Assembly (NCBI GenBank): GCA_030386875.1
Contig: CM059567.1
Span: 51,568,020-51,632,019 of the forward strand
DNA from: Morinoia aosen
Lineage: Eukaryota; Arthropoda; Malacostraca; Amphipoda; Talitridae
Length of the DNA stretch: 64,000 bases
Reading direction: 5' to 3'
The position numbers and the translations under genes were made by a program. Shown one piece after another: positions 1 to 11,424 of this stretch (within the stretch, counting starts at the first letter, position 1; the number at the start of each line of letters is the position of its first letter). The notes under the pieces are model-generated. The model worked only from the letters and a program-made list of their open reading frames with translations, did not search any database and was not told where the DNA came from.

Positions 1-770
1 CTTTACTATTTTGACCTGTTTTACTTATTCACACTGAGTTTACTCATTTTTACTTAATTTGACTTTATCTTGTTTTGATTTTATTTTTTTTGTCACGTTT
101 TTTACTTGTTTTTCCTTTGACTTTTTTGACATTTTTTTGATTTGACTGTTTTTCACTTCTTGACATTTCCAACTCCTTATGGCTTTTTTCACTCATTATA
201 CTTTTTCATTTTTTATTACTTTATTGACTTATTTTACTTCTGATTTCCTTTTGACTCGTTCTTTACTTTTTTCCACTTTTTTCACTTGTTTTGCCTTTTT
301 TTAGTTTTTTGAGTTGCCATTTATTTTACTTCTACTTATATTTCTTTTTATTCTGTTTTTACTGTTTTCAACATGTTTTTTTACTTGAATTTCATTTGAA
401 TTTACTCCTTGACTGTTTTTTCTTTTTCATTTTTACTTTTAATTTTTTTAAATTTTCATGACTTTCCATGACTATTTCTCAAGTTATGCTTCTTTTATTG
501 TTTTATTTGTTTATGCTTATTTTGCTTTATTTTTTGTTTTTTACTTCTTTTACTTTTTTACTTCTGTCTTTTTTTATTTATGTTACGTTGATTTTTCTAT
601 CTCTACTTTTTCAACGTTATTTACTTTTTCTCTTATTTTGACTTATTTGTTAATTTTAATTTTTAATTATTTCACCTTGATTCCGACTTTTTCGACTTTG
701 ACTTGACTTATTTTTACTTTTTCTTATTTTGTTCTTTTTTTTTTACTTTGACATTCATATGACATTTTTT
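1..770. repeat. T-rich low-complexity tract
   Basis: The strand is dominated by T with recurring words such as TTTTTACTT and TTTGACTT, a degenerate microsatellite-like pattern. The reading frame at 458-706 is a Phe/Tyr-rich translation of this composition and not a gene. Confidence 0.85.
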
Positions 771-779
771 CTCACCTCC

Positions 780-955
780 AGTTCTAGTGCATCCATTTTC
801 AATAATATAACCTAAATATTTTCATTCTTTAGTCCTATCTATTCTGATTTATTAACATTTCACAGTCTTTCTTTGTCAGTCTCATCATTATTTATAACCG
901 TAACCTTACTTTTATTGGCACCAAAGCTCATTTTGAAATGTTTTGAATCTGTTAC
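780..955 (-). pseudogene. LINE reverse-transcriptase fragment, decayed
   Basis: This stretch aligns by eye with 4553-4730, part of the RT region of the LINE remnant at 3302-5158. Shared words include TTCTAGTGCATCCAT, CCTATCTATTCTGATTT and TTATAACC. It is therefore a second, more diverged fragment of the same family in the same orientation. No reading frame survives. Confidence 0.7.
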
Positions 956-2193
956 GGTCGAATGAAAAGGAACATTGTTAAAATTAGGGATGGGGAAACG
1001 TGGAGGAAACTATCTACAAATCAGCTTGAAGTCGCCTAAACGCAAAAAGAACGGTCAAACCCATGCGTTCTTTTTGCCCCACCATGTATAAAACCAAATA
1101 ATGAAAAATACTCGTATTTAACTAATGTTTAAAACGTTAATTACCATATGATCAAGTTTTTTTTTCATTGTAACCAAGACGCCATCAGTTTGTATCGGCT
1201 AAACATAAATACTTGGAAGGCTTATTGCTTTCACTTTTATACTAACAGATTGTAAAACAATTTCTCATTTGCTTGTATTGTTTTTGAACAAAGCTTATTT
1301 TCTGATCTAGAATGAATATCGAAGTAACTATATGTGTGTGATTGCACTGTTGCTTCAAACATTTCAAATGTTGCAAGACAACTTTTTTTCATTGGTCATT
1401 CCATTTCATAAGCTCATCTTGTTTGCTACCAGCCTATCACACTATAGCCTCTAGTTTTAAACCGAAGAGAAGGGCATGAAATTCTAGCTCAATGAACTGA
1501 AAGGTTACCCTAAACCCTGTCCAACTTTTTCTAAATTGCTTGCTTAAATCCATGCAGATCCGGAAATAAATCAGTATATGTATATACCAAGCCTTTTCCT
1601 CTTTTCAAGTAGAGGGTGGCTAGCATCATTGACATGATACTTTACAGGGGTCAATGATACTTTACTTTACAAATAAATCAGAGACGTACATATTCATCCA
1701 AAATACAACGTTCTACCTCTGCGCCACGGAGGTAATTGCGTGAGTAAAGTTGAAAAAATTTAAAGGACAAGAAGTGTATTGCTTGAAGTACGTAAAATGC
1801 GTTAATGAATGTATCTACTGCAAATGCTCTGAAATTATTTTCAATATCTGAGGGGATGTTAATTGCGTTTTTTCTGCGATTGGTTTAAATTAATGTCTCT
1901 TGAACTACCGGGTTCTCAACCGTTGATGATTTTGAGTTGTTGTGGCTATTTCGAGTCTCTCAAATGTACCAGCCGCTATCGATTTTATAATGTAAAATGA
2001 AGTCCTCAACCGTGCACCAAATTCTTTCGTACATTTTGACGATTACAATGACTTAATATACCTTTAGTAATTATTGTATTACCAGTAAGTAACATTAGTA
2101 TATACGAACAGTAAATAACATAATAGTATGGCTAATAGGTGTTGATATATTTTTTAATTGTTCCTATCTGCTGTAAAATTATTTTATAATTTG
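956..2193. other. Spacer with no gene seen
   Basis: AT-rich sequence without a convincing ORF or RNA gene. The only structure noted is a perfect 12-bp inverted repeat at 1042-1053/1066-1077. Confidence 0.5.
1042..1077. repeat. Short perfect hairpin
   Basis: GCAAAAAGAACG at 1042-1053 is the exact reverse complement of CGTTCTTTTTGC at 1066-1077, leaving a 12-nt loop. It is probably the core of an old inverted-repeat element. No function is inferred. Confidence 0.6.
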
Positions 2194-2427
2194 TGTCCTA
2201 GCGCTCCCAGGTGAAAATGAGCGAGGGCCCCAGCTGAGAGTTAGGTAGGCCTTCTTTTTGTTAAATGAAATGCTTTTGTTATGTTAAGAACAATCTATTT
2301 TTTCGGTTCACGGCTGTCCTATTTTTTCAGCACCTACTACTTTCTCCTTCAACTTTGATCTTGTTTCATGAACTTTCTTATCTCATTGTTTCTATGCCCT
2401 TTCTGCATAGATTCCGCGTTTCCTTAA
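2194..2427 (+). repeat. Interspersed repeat family X, left part
   Basis: Matches the better copies at 50500-50860 and 41085-41470, with shared blocks such as GCGCTCCCAGG, GGTTAGGTAGGC, CACCTACTACTTTCT and CTGCATAGATTCC. The copy is cut at TTAA (2424-2427) by the element at 2428-3269. It resumes at 3270, is cut again near 3301 by a LINE, and has a last piece at 5159-5215. No coding capacity is seen and the class is unknown. Confidence 0.7.
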
Positions 2428-3269
2428 AAACAGCGTCCCCCATTGGGATCCAGAATTTTGAGACCATTTGAGTAACAGAAATTTTGCTGCAATATGAAGT
2501 GTAGGTCAGAAACATCCTGTGAAAAAATGACTCATACGTTCACTCGTTCGCCCGCTACGGGGTTTCGAAGAATGGGAGGGAGGGGAGGGGGAAGTGGTAT
2601 TTTATCATGTTACACCTCCTCGTTGGCACTTTCTTCACGGCGCGACATTGCTATGTCATCTCCTATGTCTCTGTATTATTCTATTATGATTTTAAGGGTC
2701 TAACCTGAACCAAAAATTTCAATTAAAATTATTTACACGTCTTCGTTTTGCCTATAGTGAAAACCTCGGACTCTGGGGTTTCAAAATCCTTCTTCTTCTC
2801 CAACAGTTTTTGAGCTACAGTGATAATTTTAGTATCATTGGGTGCGGAAATACAAGGGCTTTTTTGGAAACTCAAAAAATTTCACATTATTTTGTGTTCA
2901 TAAGTTATGACGTCATAAACCGTATTTTTTTCGAAAACAGAGTTTGCTCTAAATTTTTTTTTCTTTTTTCATTTAAAATTGAAAATTTGGGGATCACATT
3001 TGAGTTTTTATAAAAGCTCTTGTCTTTCCGCATCCAATGATACTAAAATTATCACTGTAGCTCAAAAACTGTTAGACAAGAAGCATTTTAACCCCCCCCC
3101 CTAAAATATCGTTTTCTTTGATTTCCCATTTTCTAAGAAAATCGCATTGTTTCATAAAAGATAAATGATTTCAAATTGCATTTCCTATCAGAACCAAATT
3201 TCATTGATCTAGGTTAAATATTAAAATATTAAATATTAGTATTAAAGGTCCGTATGGGGGACGCTGTCC
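2428..3269. mobile_element. TTAA-flanked MITE-like element (842 bp)
   Basis: The left end after TTAA (2424-2427) and the right end before TTAA (3270-3273) are inverted repeats that share ACAGCGTCCCCCAT. TTAA target duplication is the piggyBac signature. The flanks are contiguous family X sequence, as in the uninterrupted X copy at 50.5-50.9 kb, so this is a genuine insertion. It contains a long palindrome (2802-3073) and no transposase frame. Assignment to piggyBac rests on the target site alone. Confidence 0.65.
2802..3073. repeat. Long-armed palindrome inside the MITE
   Basis: Arms of about 60 bp run from AACAGTTTTTGAGCTACAG at the left to its reverse complement ending at 3073, including a TGATAATTTTAGTATCATTGG block. 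A related arm (GTAGCTCAAAAACTG) occurs near 32610-32627 in another TTAA-flanked element. Confidence 0.8.
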
Positions 3270-3301
3270 TTAACTCCATAATAAATGGTGCCTTCTTCCT
3301 T
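3270..3301 (+). repeat. Family X, middle fragment
   Basis: Carries the X words AACTCCATA and AATGGTGCCTTCTTCCTTCC, and continues the fragment that stops at 2427. It is interrupted at about 3301 by the LINE tail. Confidence 0.65.
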
Positions 3302-5158
3302 CCACTTGAACTTGAACTTGAAACTTGAAATTGAGGGCCGACAGCGTCGGGGGCTTTGTAACGGCCTAAAATTCCCTCCACAATTTTCACACAAAGAGTT
3401 CAGCGCCTGGTACCAGACTTGTCCACTAAACTACTCAGGATCTACCAATCCTTGTCACAAGCTGCCATTGGATGGCATCACTGGGATAGCCAGTGTGTCA
3501 AAACACCATCCTCAGGCATATTGGGTCAATACTGACCATTTTACCTGACTGGCTCATTCCAGTCACTGTCTCTTACTCCAGGCACGCACAAGAAACATTC
3601 TCATAGCTTCAATGATACTCAAATTACACTCCTGATCCAATCCAGCGAGACAGCTCATACCGCAATCATCTTCAGCACATCTGGCATACCACTCATTCTC
3701 TCCATACTGCTCAAGCACCACATTCATAAAACTTTTTCTCTCTTGCTCATACTTACTACATTCCAGCACAAAATGCTCAATTGTTTCCTCCACTCCACTA
3801 ATACACTGCCGACATAATCTGTTATTATTCTCATTCCACCTCCATGTACGTCTGTTCACACTCAATGACTTACATCTCACAGCAAACAAGAGTTGACTTC
3901 CAAAACTACCATCATAGAACATCTCAAACTTAGGTGCTTCTTTTTTCATATACCAGTCTAGTGTAGGTTTCCGCATCATGCTAAGCCTCCACTTATTCAA
4001 TCCATACTCTTTTGTTTGCCTCTCAATCTCTTTCTTCCACCTCTTCCAGTCCCACTCAGGCCCTACACCTCCAGGATTTAATAAACTCCAGTCATCCACA
4101 GGTCTCCCAATTCTAACATGAATAATCTTTTGCATACTAAGCTTCCTTGCATGCCCCCAACACACTTTCTCCCAATAGCTTACACTCAGATTCCATTAAA
4201 AAATTCGCTTTACCCATCTGCTATTCTGCATTCTTTCAATTCTCACCTTATAATTCAGCACCCCTTTCATCATTCTTTCTGAAAATAGGCTCCACCCAAG
4301 GTCACCTCTAATGGCTTCTGTAGCTGTCCATTTCGGAGCACCTAATGCTAACCGTCCTACCTTATTTTGTATTACATCCAGCTTTTCAAGATCACTTCCA
4401 TTCCAGGCAAGAGCACTCATACCATACATGACACTAGGTACAGCAACATACTTCCACATTCCTCTCACACATTCATACTTGTTTGCTCTGTATCTGGCCA
4501 CTCTACTTAATCCTCCACTCCACTGCATAGCTTTTACCACTTTCTCACCCTGTTCTAGTGCATCCATCTTCACTTATCATACAACCTAGATATTTGTATT
4601 CTTTTGTTCTACCTATTCTGATTTCTCCAATATTCCACAGTCTGTCTCTATCAGTCTCATCGCTATTTATAACCATCACCTTGCTTTTGTCGGCACCGAA
4701 GTTCATCTTGAAATCTGTACTATATCCGTTCACAATGTCAAGCATCCTGTGCAGTTCATGACCACATTCACTAACCACAACCACATCATCAGCATACAAC
4801 AAACGGCTCAGTCTCTCATTACCAACTTTCAGTCCTAAGCCACTCCTTCTCAGTCGAACTGCTAATTCTTCTGTGTACAATCCAAACAACAGGGGAGACA
4901 GAGTACAGCCCTGTCTCACTCCTTTAACACTCCTCACTTGCCCCGTTTCCAAATTTCCTAACCTGTATATAGCACTTGTGTTCTCATACAGACTTTGTAC
5001 AATTTTTACTATTTTTCTGCTAAACCCAACTCTTCCCAAAACTTCAAAGAGCCTAACCCGATCCACTCTGTCATACGCTTTTTCAATATCCAGGAATGCT
5101 AAATACACCTTATTATCATCCTTCCTCATTCGCTCATCCTTCCACACTTTGAATCGCC
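3302..5158 (-). pseudogene. 5'-truncated, decayed non-LTR retrotransposon
   Basis: Read on the minus strand. The RT palm is recognisable at 4545-5147 (AFLDIEKAYDRV, GVRQGCTLSPLLF, LLYADDVVV). A frameshift near 4560-4575 leads into the next segment at 4573, and one in-frame TAA at 4196-4198 separates it from the C-terminal part at 3563-4165. That part holds a Cys-Cys-His-Cys knuckle (CRQC...HFVLEC). No endonuclease domain remains, so the copy is 5'-truncated at about 5158. The 3' end has a hexameric tail of TTCAAG type (plus strand 3302-3325). The clade is uncertain, and the copy is dead through one frameshift, one stop and the truncation. Confidence 0.8.
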
Positions 5159-5215
5159 TATGTTGCGGATAGGGAAGTTTAAACTAACTAATAATCTAAC
5201 CGGATTGTAATGTCG
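5159..5215 (+). repeat. Family X, right-end fragment
   Basis: TTGCGGATAGGGAAGTTTAAA followed by ACTAATAATCTAA matches the X right end at 50805-50850. It is the third piece of the copy split by the MITE (2428-3269) and the LINE (3302-5158). Confidence 0.65.
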
Positions 5216-5415
5216 TGCGCTAGCGGAATTGATCTTCGCTTCGGCACGCCATTGAACGGAACTCAGTAGGACGCCCAAAGGGAAACGAGGTCTCTTCAGG
5301 TTTTTTATTTCTTATCCCGTTGAGCCGTATATCTGCACAGACAGATATGATTCAGACTCGGGCTAGGAATTACGTGACAAAAAACCCCAATTTAAGGTTA
5401 TAGTCGAATGAACAA

Positions 5416-5960
5416 TTAATTTATACGGTGCTGCATGACGAGAAAGGAGCATCCTACATCTTGAGCAAAACACAGATAACGGCTAAATAATGTTAGAACT
5501 AGGTATGATAGTCTAGTGACGGAATTCATAACACAGTAATCGTTGTTACACGAGAGGGGTTTAGCTTCCCCTAACCACGACAAGATGTTCTGAGAGAGGA
5601 AGGAGGAAGGCACCATTTATATATCACTGCACGACAAGAAAGAAACTTCACACCGGAGACATAAGAGGCAATCGGGTAGTGCTAACGCTAGGCATGACAT
5701 TTCAATGACGGGAGGGCGATAAGAGTGGTCACGGGGCATAGTCCTCAGAACAACATAGTACAATGATATTCCATGACTCAATTATTATCGTTATATAGGA
5801 AAGTTTTAGCCTCCCGCAACTACGACAAAGATGTTCCATGAGAGGAAAGAAGAAGGCACCATTTAGTGTGGAGTTGGAGGAACGCGGAATCTGCGCACAA
5901 GGTGCACAGGAACAGCAAGCTAGGAAATAAGTTCACGAAACAAGAAAGGTTTCCGTTGCG
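5416..5960 (-). repeat. Two partial family X copies, minus strand
   Basis: Reverse-complement X blocks occur at about 5540-5620 (ACGACAAGATGTTCTGAGAG, AAGGCACCATTTA) and again at about 5790-5960 (ACTACGACAAAGATGTTCC, AAGGCACCATTTA, AAGGTGCACAGGAACAG). The same layout appears at 63870-64000. The frame at 5416-5616 lies inside the repeat and is not taken as a gene. Confidence 0.6.
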
Positions 5961-6039
5961 TTGGCAAGGAAGAGAATAAGTACCTAGTCGAGGAACTCAT
6001 TATCAAGAACGCCCCGCCAAAGACACACAGCTAGAAACA

Positions 6040-6345
6040 CATTTAGAAAGAACACATTTATGATACGCACACGAATATTGTAAAACTCGTGTCACTAACG
6101 CTAGGCAATGATACATGATCGCTTGTTTCGCCCAATGTTCAAAGTGTCTTTTTGATGAAGCATAAAAGGATATATACATGAATACACATCCGTATCTAAG
6201 TCTTAACACAGCGGTCATTAGTCAATAAGCACTTTATTTGAACAAAGGTGGACGATCGCACAACAAGTTTGTAGTTTTCACATGAATATAAAGTTTTCAC
6301 ACGATATAAAGAGATGACGAGTTAGGTAACATCACAAGTTGAAAG
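6040..6345 (+). repeat. Family HP copy, partial and diverged
   Basis: Shares with the other HP copies a hairpin near 6066-6095 (ACACGAATATTG...ACTCGTGTCACTA), then GATCGCTTGTTTCG, CAATGTTCAAAGTGTC and ATGACGAGTTAGGTAA. It lacks the internal microsatellite seen in the longer copies. Confidence 0.65.
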
Positions 6346-8018
6346 AGGATACTCTAAAATACTTACAGACGATGAGGAAAGGTCCCTCAGTTTTAGGCCT
6401 GTGACAGGTTATTTTAGTCTGCAAAATAAGTGCCTACTCTGGCTTTCTTTACCCTATCTGTGGAAGAGAGACAGCAAAAATTAGGTCTCTAAGGCAGGGG
6501 CAAGTCACTCAGGTCATCAAGTCAACCATTATCAATAAGTTCCACTATAAAAGATGAGAGAGGCAAGTGCACGTTTGCCAGCGTCGCTTTGAAAATACAA
6601 CTGATATGAGCTAGTGGCCTCAAATTTCTGCGCCTATACTCAGTCTACTGAATGCCGTAACTTTAGGCTTCCACCTTGCTGACTGGCGCAACTTGCCCAG
6701 CACAGCTCATAGGTAAGAAGCCAATTGACTAAATGCGTTTTACTTTGCTTCACATCCTTCTATTAATGAATGTTATAATGCTATAAATATTAATGGATGT
6801 TATAAATAATCCAAAGACAAGAACAATACAGAGACAAGAAAATTCATCAACAACTGATGTCTAATCTATGGAAGAATCACCACAGTTTTTATTTTCAGTA
6901 TACAAATCTTTTAATAGTGAAGCAGTGGTTGGTTTGTATTATCAAATAAATATAAAATTTGCTATCATGTGTTAATCTATGAAATGCAATAAACTTCAAG
7001 TAATCCTCTGTGTAGACTAAGAGGCATTGAAATGTCAGTATCTCCATGTTGCATTTACTGCCCATGACACTGTTTACAATTATATATGACAACATAGCTT
7101 ACATGGCTTGGCTATTATGTAAATGTTGTTGAACAAGAAGACACTTGGACGTTAACACAAAGTCACTCGGAGCAGTGGAACAGAGATAGGAAGTTCATTG
7201 GTAAAATCACAGTGTCCAGCTAAAAAACCGTTAAACTAGAACCTGAGCTAATTCCCAGCGTTACACTGTAGATTACTGATTATGAAACGTTACGCCGGCT
7301 AGTCCAGCTTAATGTGGGTGACTCACCGGCCACCGGAAGCATCCTCGAATGCTCCAGAAGCCGGCTGTTCACCGCTATCCAAGCGCAAATATGTTAGGCG
7401 ATCGATGAATATAGCTACTAAGGTAACACGTTCAAAAAAAATAATCTCCTGTCACGAATTCACGTTTAAAGGACGTATAAACTTAAGATTATCCGGGAAC
7501 CTGTTCCTTCCACGCACTTCAAACAAACAAAACGTTGGCGTCATTCTTGCGGACGAAGTGCGGATCCGCGGAATGTTGCCGGAATGAATTTATCAAAATT
7601 CTTCAAATTTCCTCACGTCTTGTACGACGTGACACGGATAATTGGGAAGTGCATGTGTCAATGTAAATGAAGTCGGCATCTTTCATGATCTTAATCAACG
7701 TCTCACCAAATTTTTTTTTGTCGGCAGTATTCATAAATTTTTCTGAGCTAGAATAAAAATTTTCAGGAAAGTGCATTTTTATGTTATCTCCAGTTTTTCA
7801 AACACCGAGTTAATCCCTTTTTTAAGGGAATGTACATTTTTTTCCTGAGTTTCTGTCACGATTTATTCAGTAAGTCTTCCAAAGTAGTGCTACAGAGATT
7901 GACTGACACAACTTTATTTTTCTGTATTAGGCCTACGTTTCAGTGCATTATTGAAAACGAAAACATGTGTTTAATTTATTGAAACTACAGCTCAGTTACG
8001 CTTTGAGGAATGGATTAT
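6346..8018. other. Spacer with no gene seen
   Basis: No supported gene. A 91-codon open frame at 7312-7587 has no recognisable motif, no splice signals that I can see and no repeat partner, so I do not call it. Confidence 0.45.
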
Positions 8019-8512
8019 TCCTGCCTGTTATGTCCAAAATATTAGAAAAAGTAATAACAAACCAGCTCTCGTCTTACATAGACGAGTCACATCTACTGCA
8101 TCGCAATCAATATGCTTACAGAAGGAATACCAGTACTCAGGACGCCCTGTTAAACATAACAGAAAAAATTTACAATGATATTGACCAAAAAAAACTAACT
8201 CTCTTACTATTGCTTGATCTCTCCAAAGCTTTCGACAGTGTTGAGCATAAGAAACTTCTACAAAAAATTTCAAACCTCAGAATTGACACTCAATGGTTTG
8301 AAAGCTACCTACTAAACCGCTCTCATGCAGTGTGCTTGAATAACAAAATGTCGTCATTCATACCAAACAATTTTGGCGTTCCTCAAGGTTCAATCATCGG
8401 CCCGCTCTTATTTTCAATCTTCATCAATGATTTCCCCACCATGCCGGCAAACACAAAAATCTCAATGTATGCTGACGACGTACAAATTGCCATGACAAGC
8501 TCAACAGCAGAA
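8019..8512 (+). pseudogene. LINE reverse transcriptase, left half of an interrupted copy
   Basis: The frame aligns residue by residue with the better copy at 52486-54075 (LPVMSK.LEKV.TNQLS, QYAYRRNTSTQDALLNI, LLLLDLSKAFDSVEH, NNFGVPQGS, SMYADDVQIA). It starts abruptly inside the RT domain, so the copy is 5'-truncated at about 8019. It is cut after SSTAE at about 8512 by the HP insertion and resumes at about 12266. The YADD catalytic motif is intact in this half. Confidence 0.85.
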
Positions 8513-8796
8513 AAGAAAGAAAGAAAAAACTTTATTTCCAATAGAGATTGTACAATATTACAATCATTGGTTTTTAAATATCTTAAAATTAATACACTTA
8601 GATGATACACACACACGAGTATTGAAAAACTCGTGTCACTAGTCGAAAATAAATGATTGAGGGCAATGTACTCCTAATCTTGCTTAATCTACATTTGACA
8701 ATACATGTAATGATAATTATAAGAGATAACGCAAATTCATGGACGATGCATTTTCATTGTGGGGTGAAAAAACTTTAGACAGTTTACATGTACATG
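8513..8796 (+). repeat. Family HP 'head' block
   Basis: Begins with CTTTATTTCCAATAGAGA, then a small stem (GATTGT...ACAATC) and a second hairpin (ACACGAGT...ACTCGTGT), and ends in TTTACATGTACATG. It is near-identical in layout to 11425-11695 and to the minus-strand copy at 55510-55790. The stem bases differ between copies but still pair (GATTGT/ACAATC here, GATGGT/ACCATC elsewhere). Confidence 0.75.
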
Positions 8797-10918
8797 TCGG
8801 GTTTTGGGGTTTGCCGTTGAGTGGTTCAGTGGTTATTTTTGATTTGACGGCTAAGACAAAAACTCGATTTTCTCTCGAAGCGCATGGGAAAATAGTGAGA
8901 TGATAATGAAACACGTTTGGATAACTCAGCTTGGTTTTCCGTGATGTAGTTTATTTTGGGTAGCGAACACCAGGAACTGTCTTGGTTCTTGATCCCGGAG
9001 AGCTTGTGAAATTGGCGATCCGTGCCGGAGGAACAGGCTGGAGTCGACGAAGGCCGGCACACGATGAAGTTAAGCGTGGTGAATGAGTTGAATTTGGGGA
9101 AGTGGAATTAAGTAACTTGAGATGATTGAGCGAGAGTCAATGACGTAGTTCAAGAATATCTAATGACTCCAAAAATAAGATGGGGGTGTGAATGAGCAAG
9201 CAAACTCAGGCTCATGTGAGCAGAATCAAGTGGCACATTAGCAGGGGGCACACTCAAGTGGAATTACTTGTCCAGATTAGTAATAGCAAGTTAGTCACTG
9301 ATAATGTGAGAATGGCATTAAGCAATCATCATGGCGCTCAGGAAAACCAGAAACCCAGGGAGATTTGATTTTGAAGGTTTTGTGTAGGGCGAGGCTGTAG
9401 AGGTCCTGCACAGGATTCCAGGATGCTGGATTACGCGATTCAGGAGAGACATCAAGACATGGCACTACTGAATATCCACACAATAATGACAATTCTTCCC
9501 ACACGGGGAAAATCCGAGAAACTCCTACAAGTTCAAAACTCCAGCTAAACTCGAGAAGAGAGAGGAAGAATTTACTCAAGAAAGTCTGATACAACCGCTA
9601 TTGCTTCAAATGCAAGGCATGAGATTTAAGAATTTTTAGTAGGCTATTTTGAATTTTTTTTCAAAAAGGAACCGGGGAAAATTCCCCTGGAATCATGGAA
9701 GGCACATGATTTAACAAGGCATGGCTTAGGGAGCAAAAAGGTGAATTACATCAATTAAGTAAAATATCGTTAGCAAGAATGGAGGAATAAAAGGGATAAT
9801 TTTTCCTCTGATAAAATAAAAAGGAAAAATGCGTTTTGGATCTCACAGAAGGAAAATACGCAAAGAAAACGAAAGCATGAATATTTCGTGCAGCGGTGGA
9901 CCCAGCGGCTTTTACGCGTCGGCATAGCCAAAGCCGCCGGCGTCTTGCACACACTCAATGATAGGCAGATAGTAATGGGTGTTTGTCACACGAATGCGAA
10001 GAGGCACGTTAATTTCATTGAGATGATTGATATCGAATTAAGTGGAGTTATGTAGATATATGGCAATTAAGACTGAAGTTCAAAACTTTAGCAAGTAGAC
10101 ATGAATAACTTCGTAATTTATTAAAATTATTTAAAAGGCATCTTTAATGATTATATCGCGTTTAAACAAATTTAAGAAGAACTGCTAGAAGTATTCAGTA
10201 CAAAGAATAAGAGAAAATACTATTAGAACACATGCTTAAAATGCAAATAAAAATCACGTAGTAATGACAGAAGACGGCAGAGTGTTCCGCCATTATACCA
10301 GAAGCTATCGGGAACGAACGCCGGCAATTTCGCCGCGTCCGTCCACCAGTAGTTCCTGAAGATTCGCGATATGATACTGGCAAAGAACCGCAATATGCTT
10401 GCAGTAGAGAGAAAGAAAACCAGTACGTTAAACTGAATATCTAGTATGAATTTACACGAGAGTTTGGGAAATGACACGCAATTTTCACTCTATAAAAACA
10501 CATGCCAATCTCAGAATCTTAACACTAATTTTTATCCCTAATTCATGACACTGAGCAGATCTTCAGATTGAAATACACAATACACCGAAACACATGGCAC
10601 ATATTCTTACCCGGTTTTACTCTTATTTTACCCTAAATATCACTGCACTTACGAGATGTTTGCGCAACCACGCCACAAGCAAGAGTAAGTGGACTAGGCG
10701 ACGCGCTAGTGTGTTGCCAGACGGGCTTCTTAAGAACTCGAAATGTAAATTGATTATTTGATCTCTCATGTATTTACACAAAAATTTTAATAATTACGAA
10801 TTAGAAGTAGAAAATAATTAATAATAAATTAGAGTAATATTTTTGATGCTGCTAATTAATTTATTCAAGTATGAATAGCGAATTTCTAATTTTTACACTT
10901 ATGTAGCTGTATGCTACA
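8797..10918. mobile_element. Unclassified 2.1 kb insert within an HP unit
   Basis: HP head sequence stops after TACATG (8791-8796) and HP tail sequence resumes at TACATG (10919-10924). In complete HP copies the two are contiguous. The insert therefore appears flanked by a 6-bp direct duplication. It shows no transposase-like frame and no clear terminal inverted repeat. Short open frames at 9295-9594, 9751-9958 and 10195-10477 have no recognisable content. The class is unknown. Confidence 0.5.
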
Positions 10919-11424
10919 TACATGACATAAAACTTCGCAATTATTGATGCCAGGAAATAATATATGAATCGCTTGTTTCGGCAAATGTTCAAAAGTGTCA
11001 TTTTAAGGAAGCATGAAAAAAAAAATATAAATACAAATCCATATACATATATATACGTACATACATATATACATACATACACACACACATACAGATATAT
11101 ATATATATACATATGTACGCATAAGCATGAGGACCAAGAAGATTATAAGTTTTGTATTTCTAATTCAACAATTTTGACATAACGGTCGTTAGTTAATAAG
11201 CATTTTATTTGAATATAAATGGATGATCGTACAACAAATGTATAGTTTGTACATGAATGCTTTACAATAATAAAGAGATGACGAGTTAGGTAATGTTACA
11301 AGTTGAGAGTGAACAGAAAATGACCATTATCTCTAGTAAAATGCTAGTTGTCAGTTTAGTACACACATATGTGCACACATACATGTAAATATATACACAT
11401 ATATGTAAACATAAAAAAGAAAAA
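10919..11424 (+). repeat. Family HP 'tail' block with microsatellite
   Basis: Carries ACATAAAACTTCGCAATT, GCCAGGAAATAATATATGAA and CGCTTGTTTCGG. A TA/CA microsatellite follows (about 11035-11120), then GAGGACCAAGAAGATTATAAG and GATGACGAGTTAGGTAATG, and a second CA-rich stretch at 11360-11412. It completes the unit begun at 8513. Confidence 0.7.

Noticed and set aside
7312-7587. 91-codon frame starting MWVTHRPPEAS
   Set aside because: Length is within chance expectation, and no splice sites, motif or repeat relationship could be shown.
9295-10477. Small minus-strand frames in the 2.1 kb insert
   Set aside because: No domain, no conserved motif and no second copy; not supported as genes.
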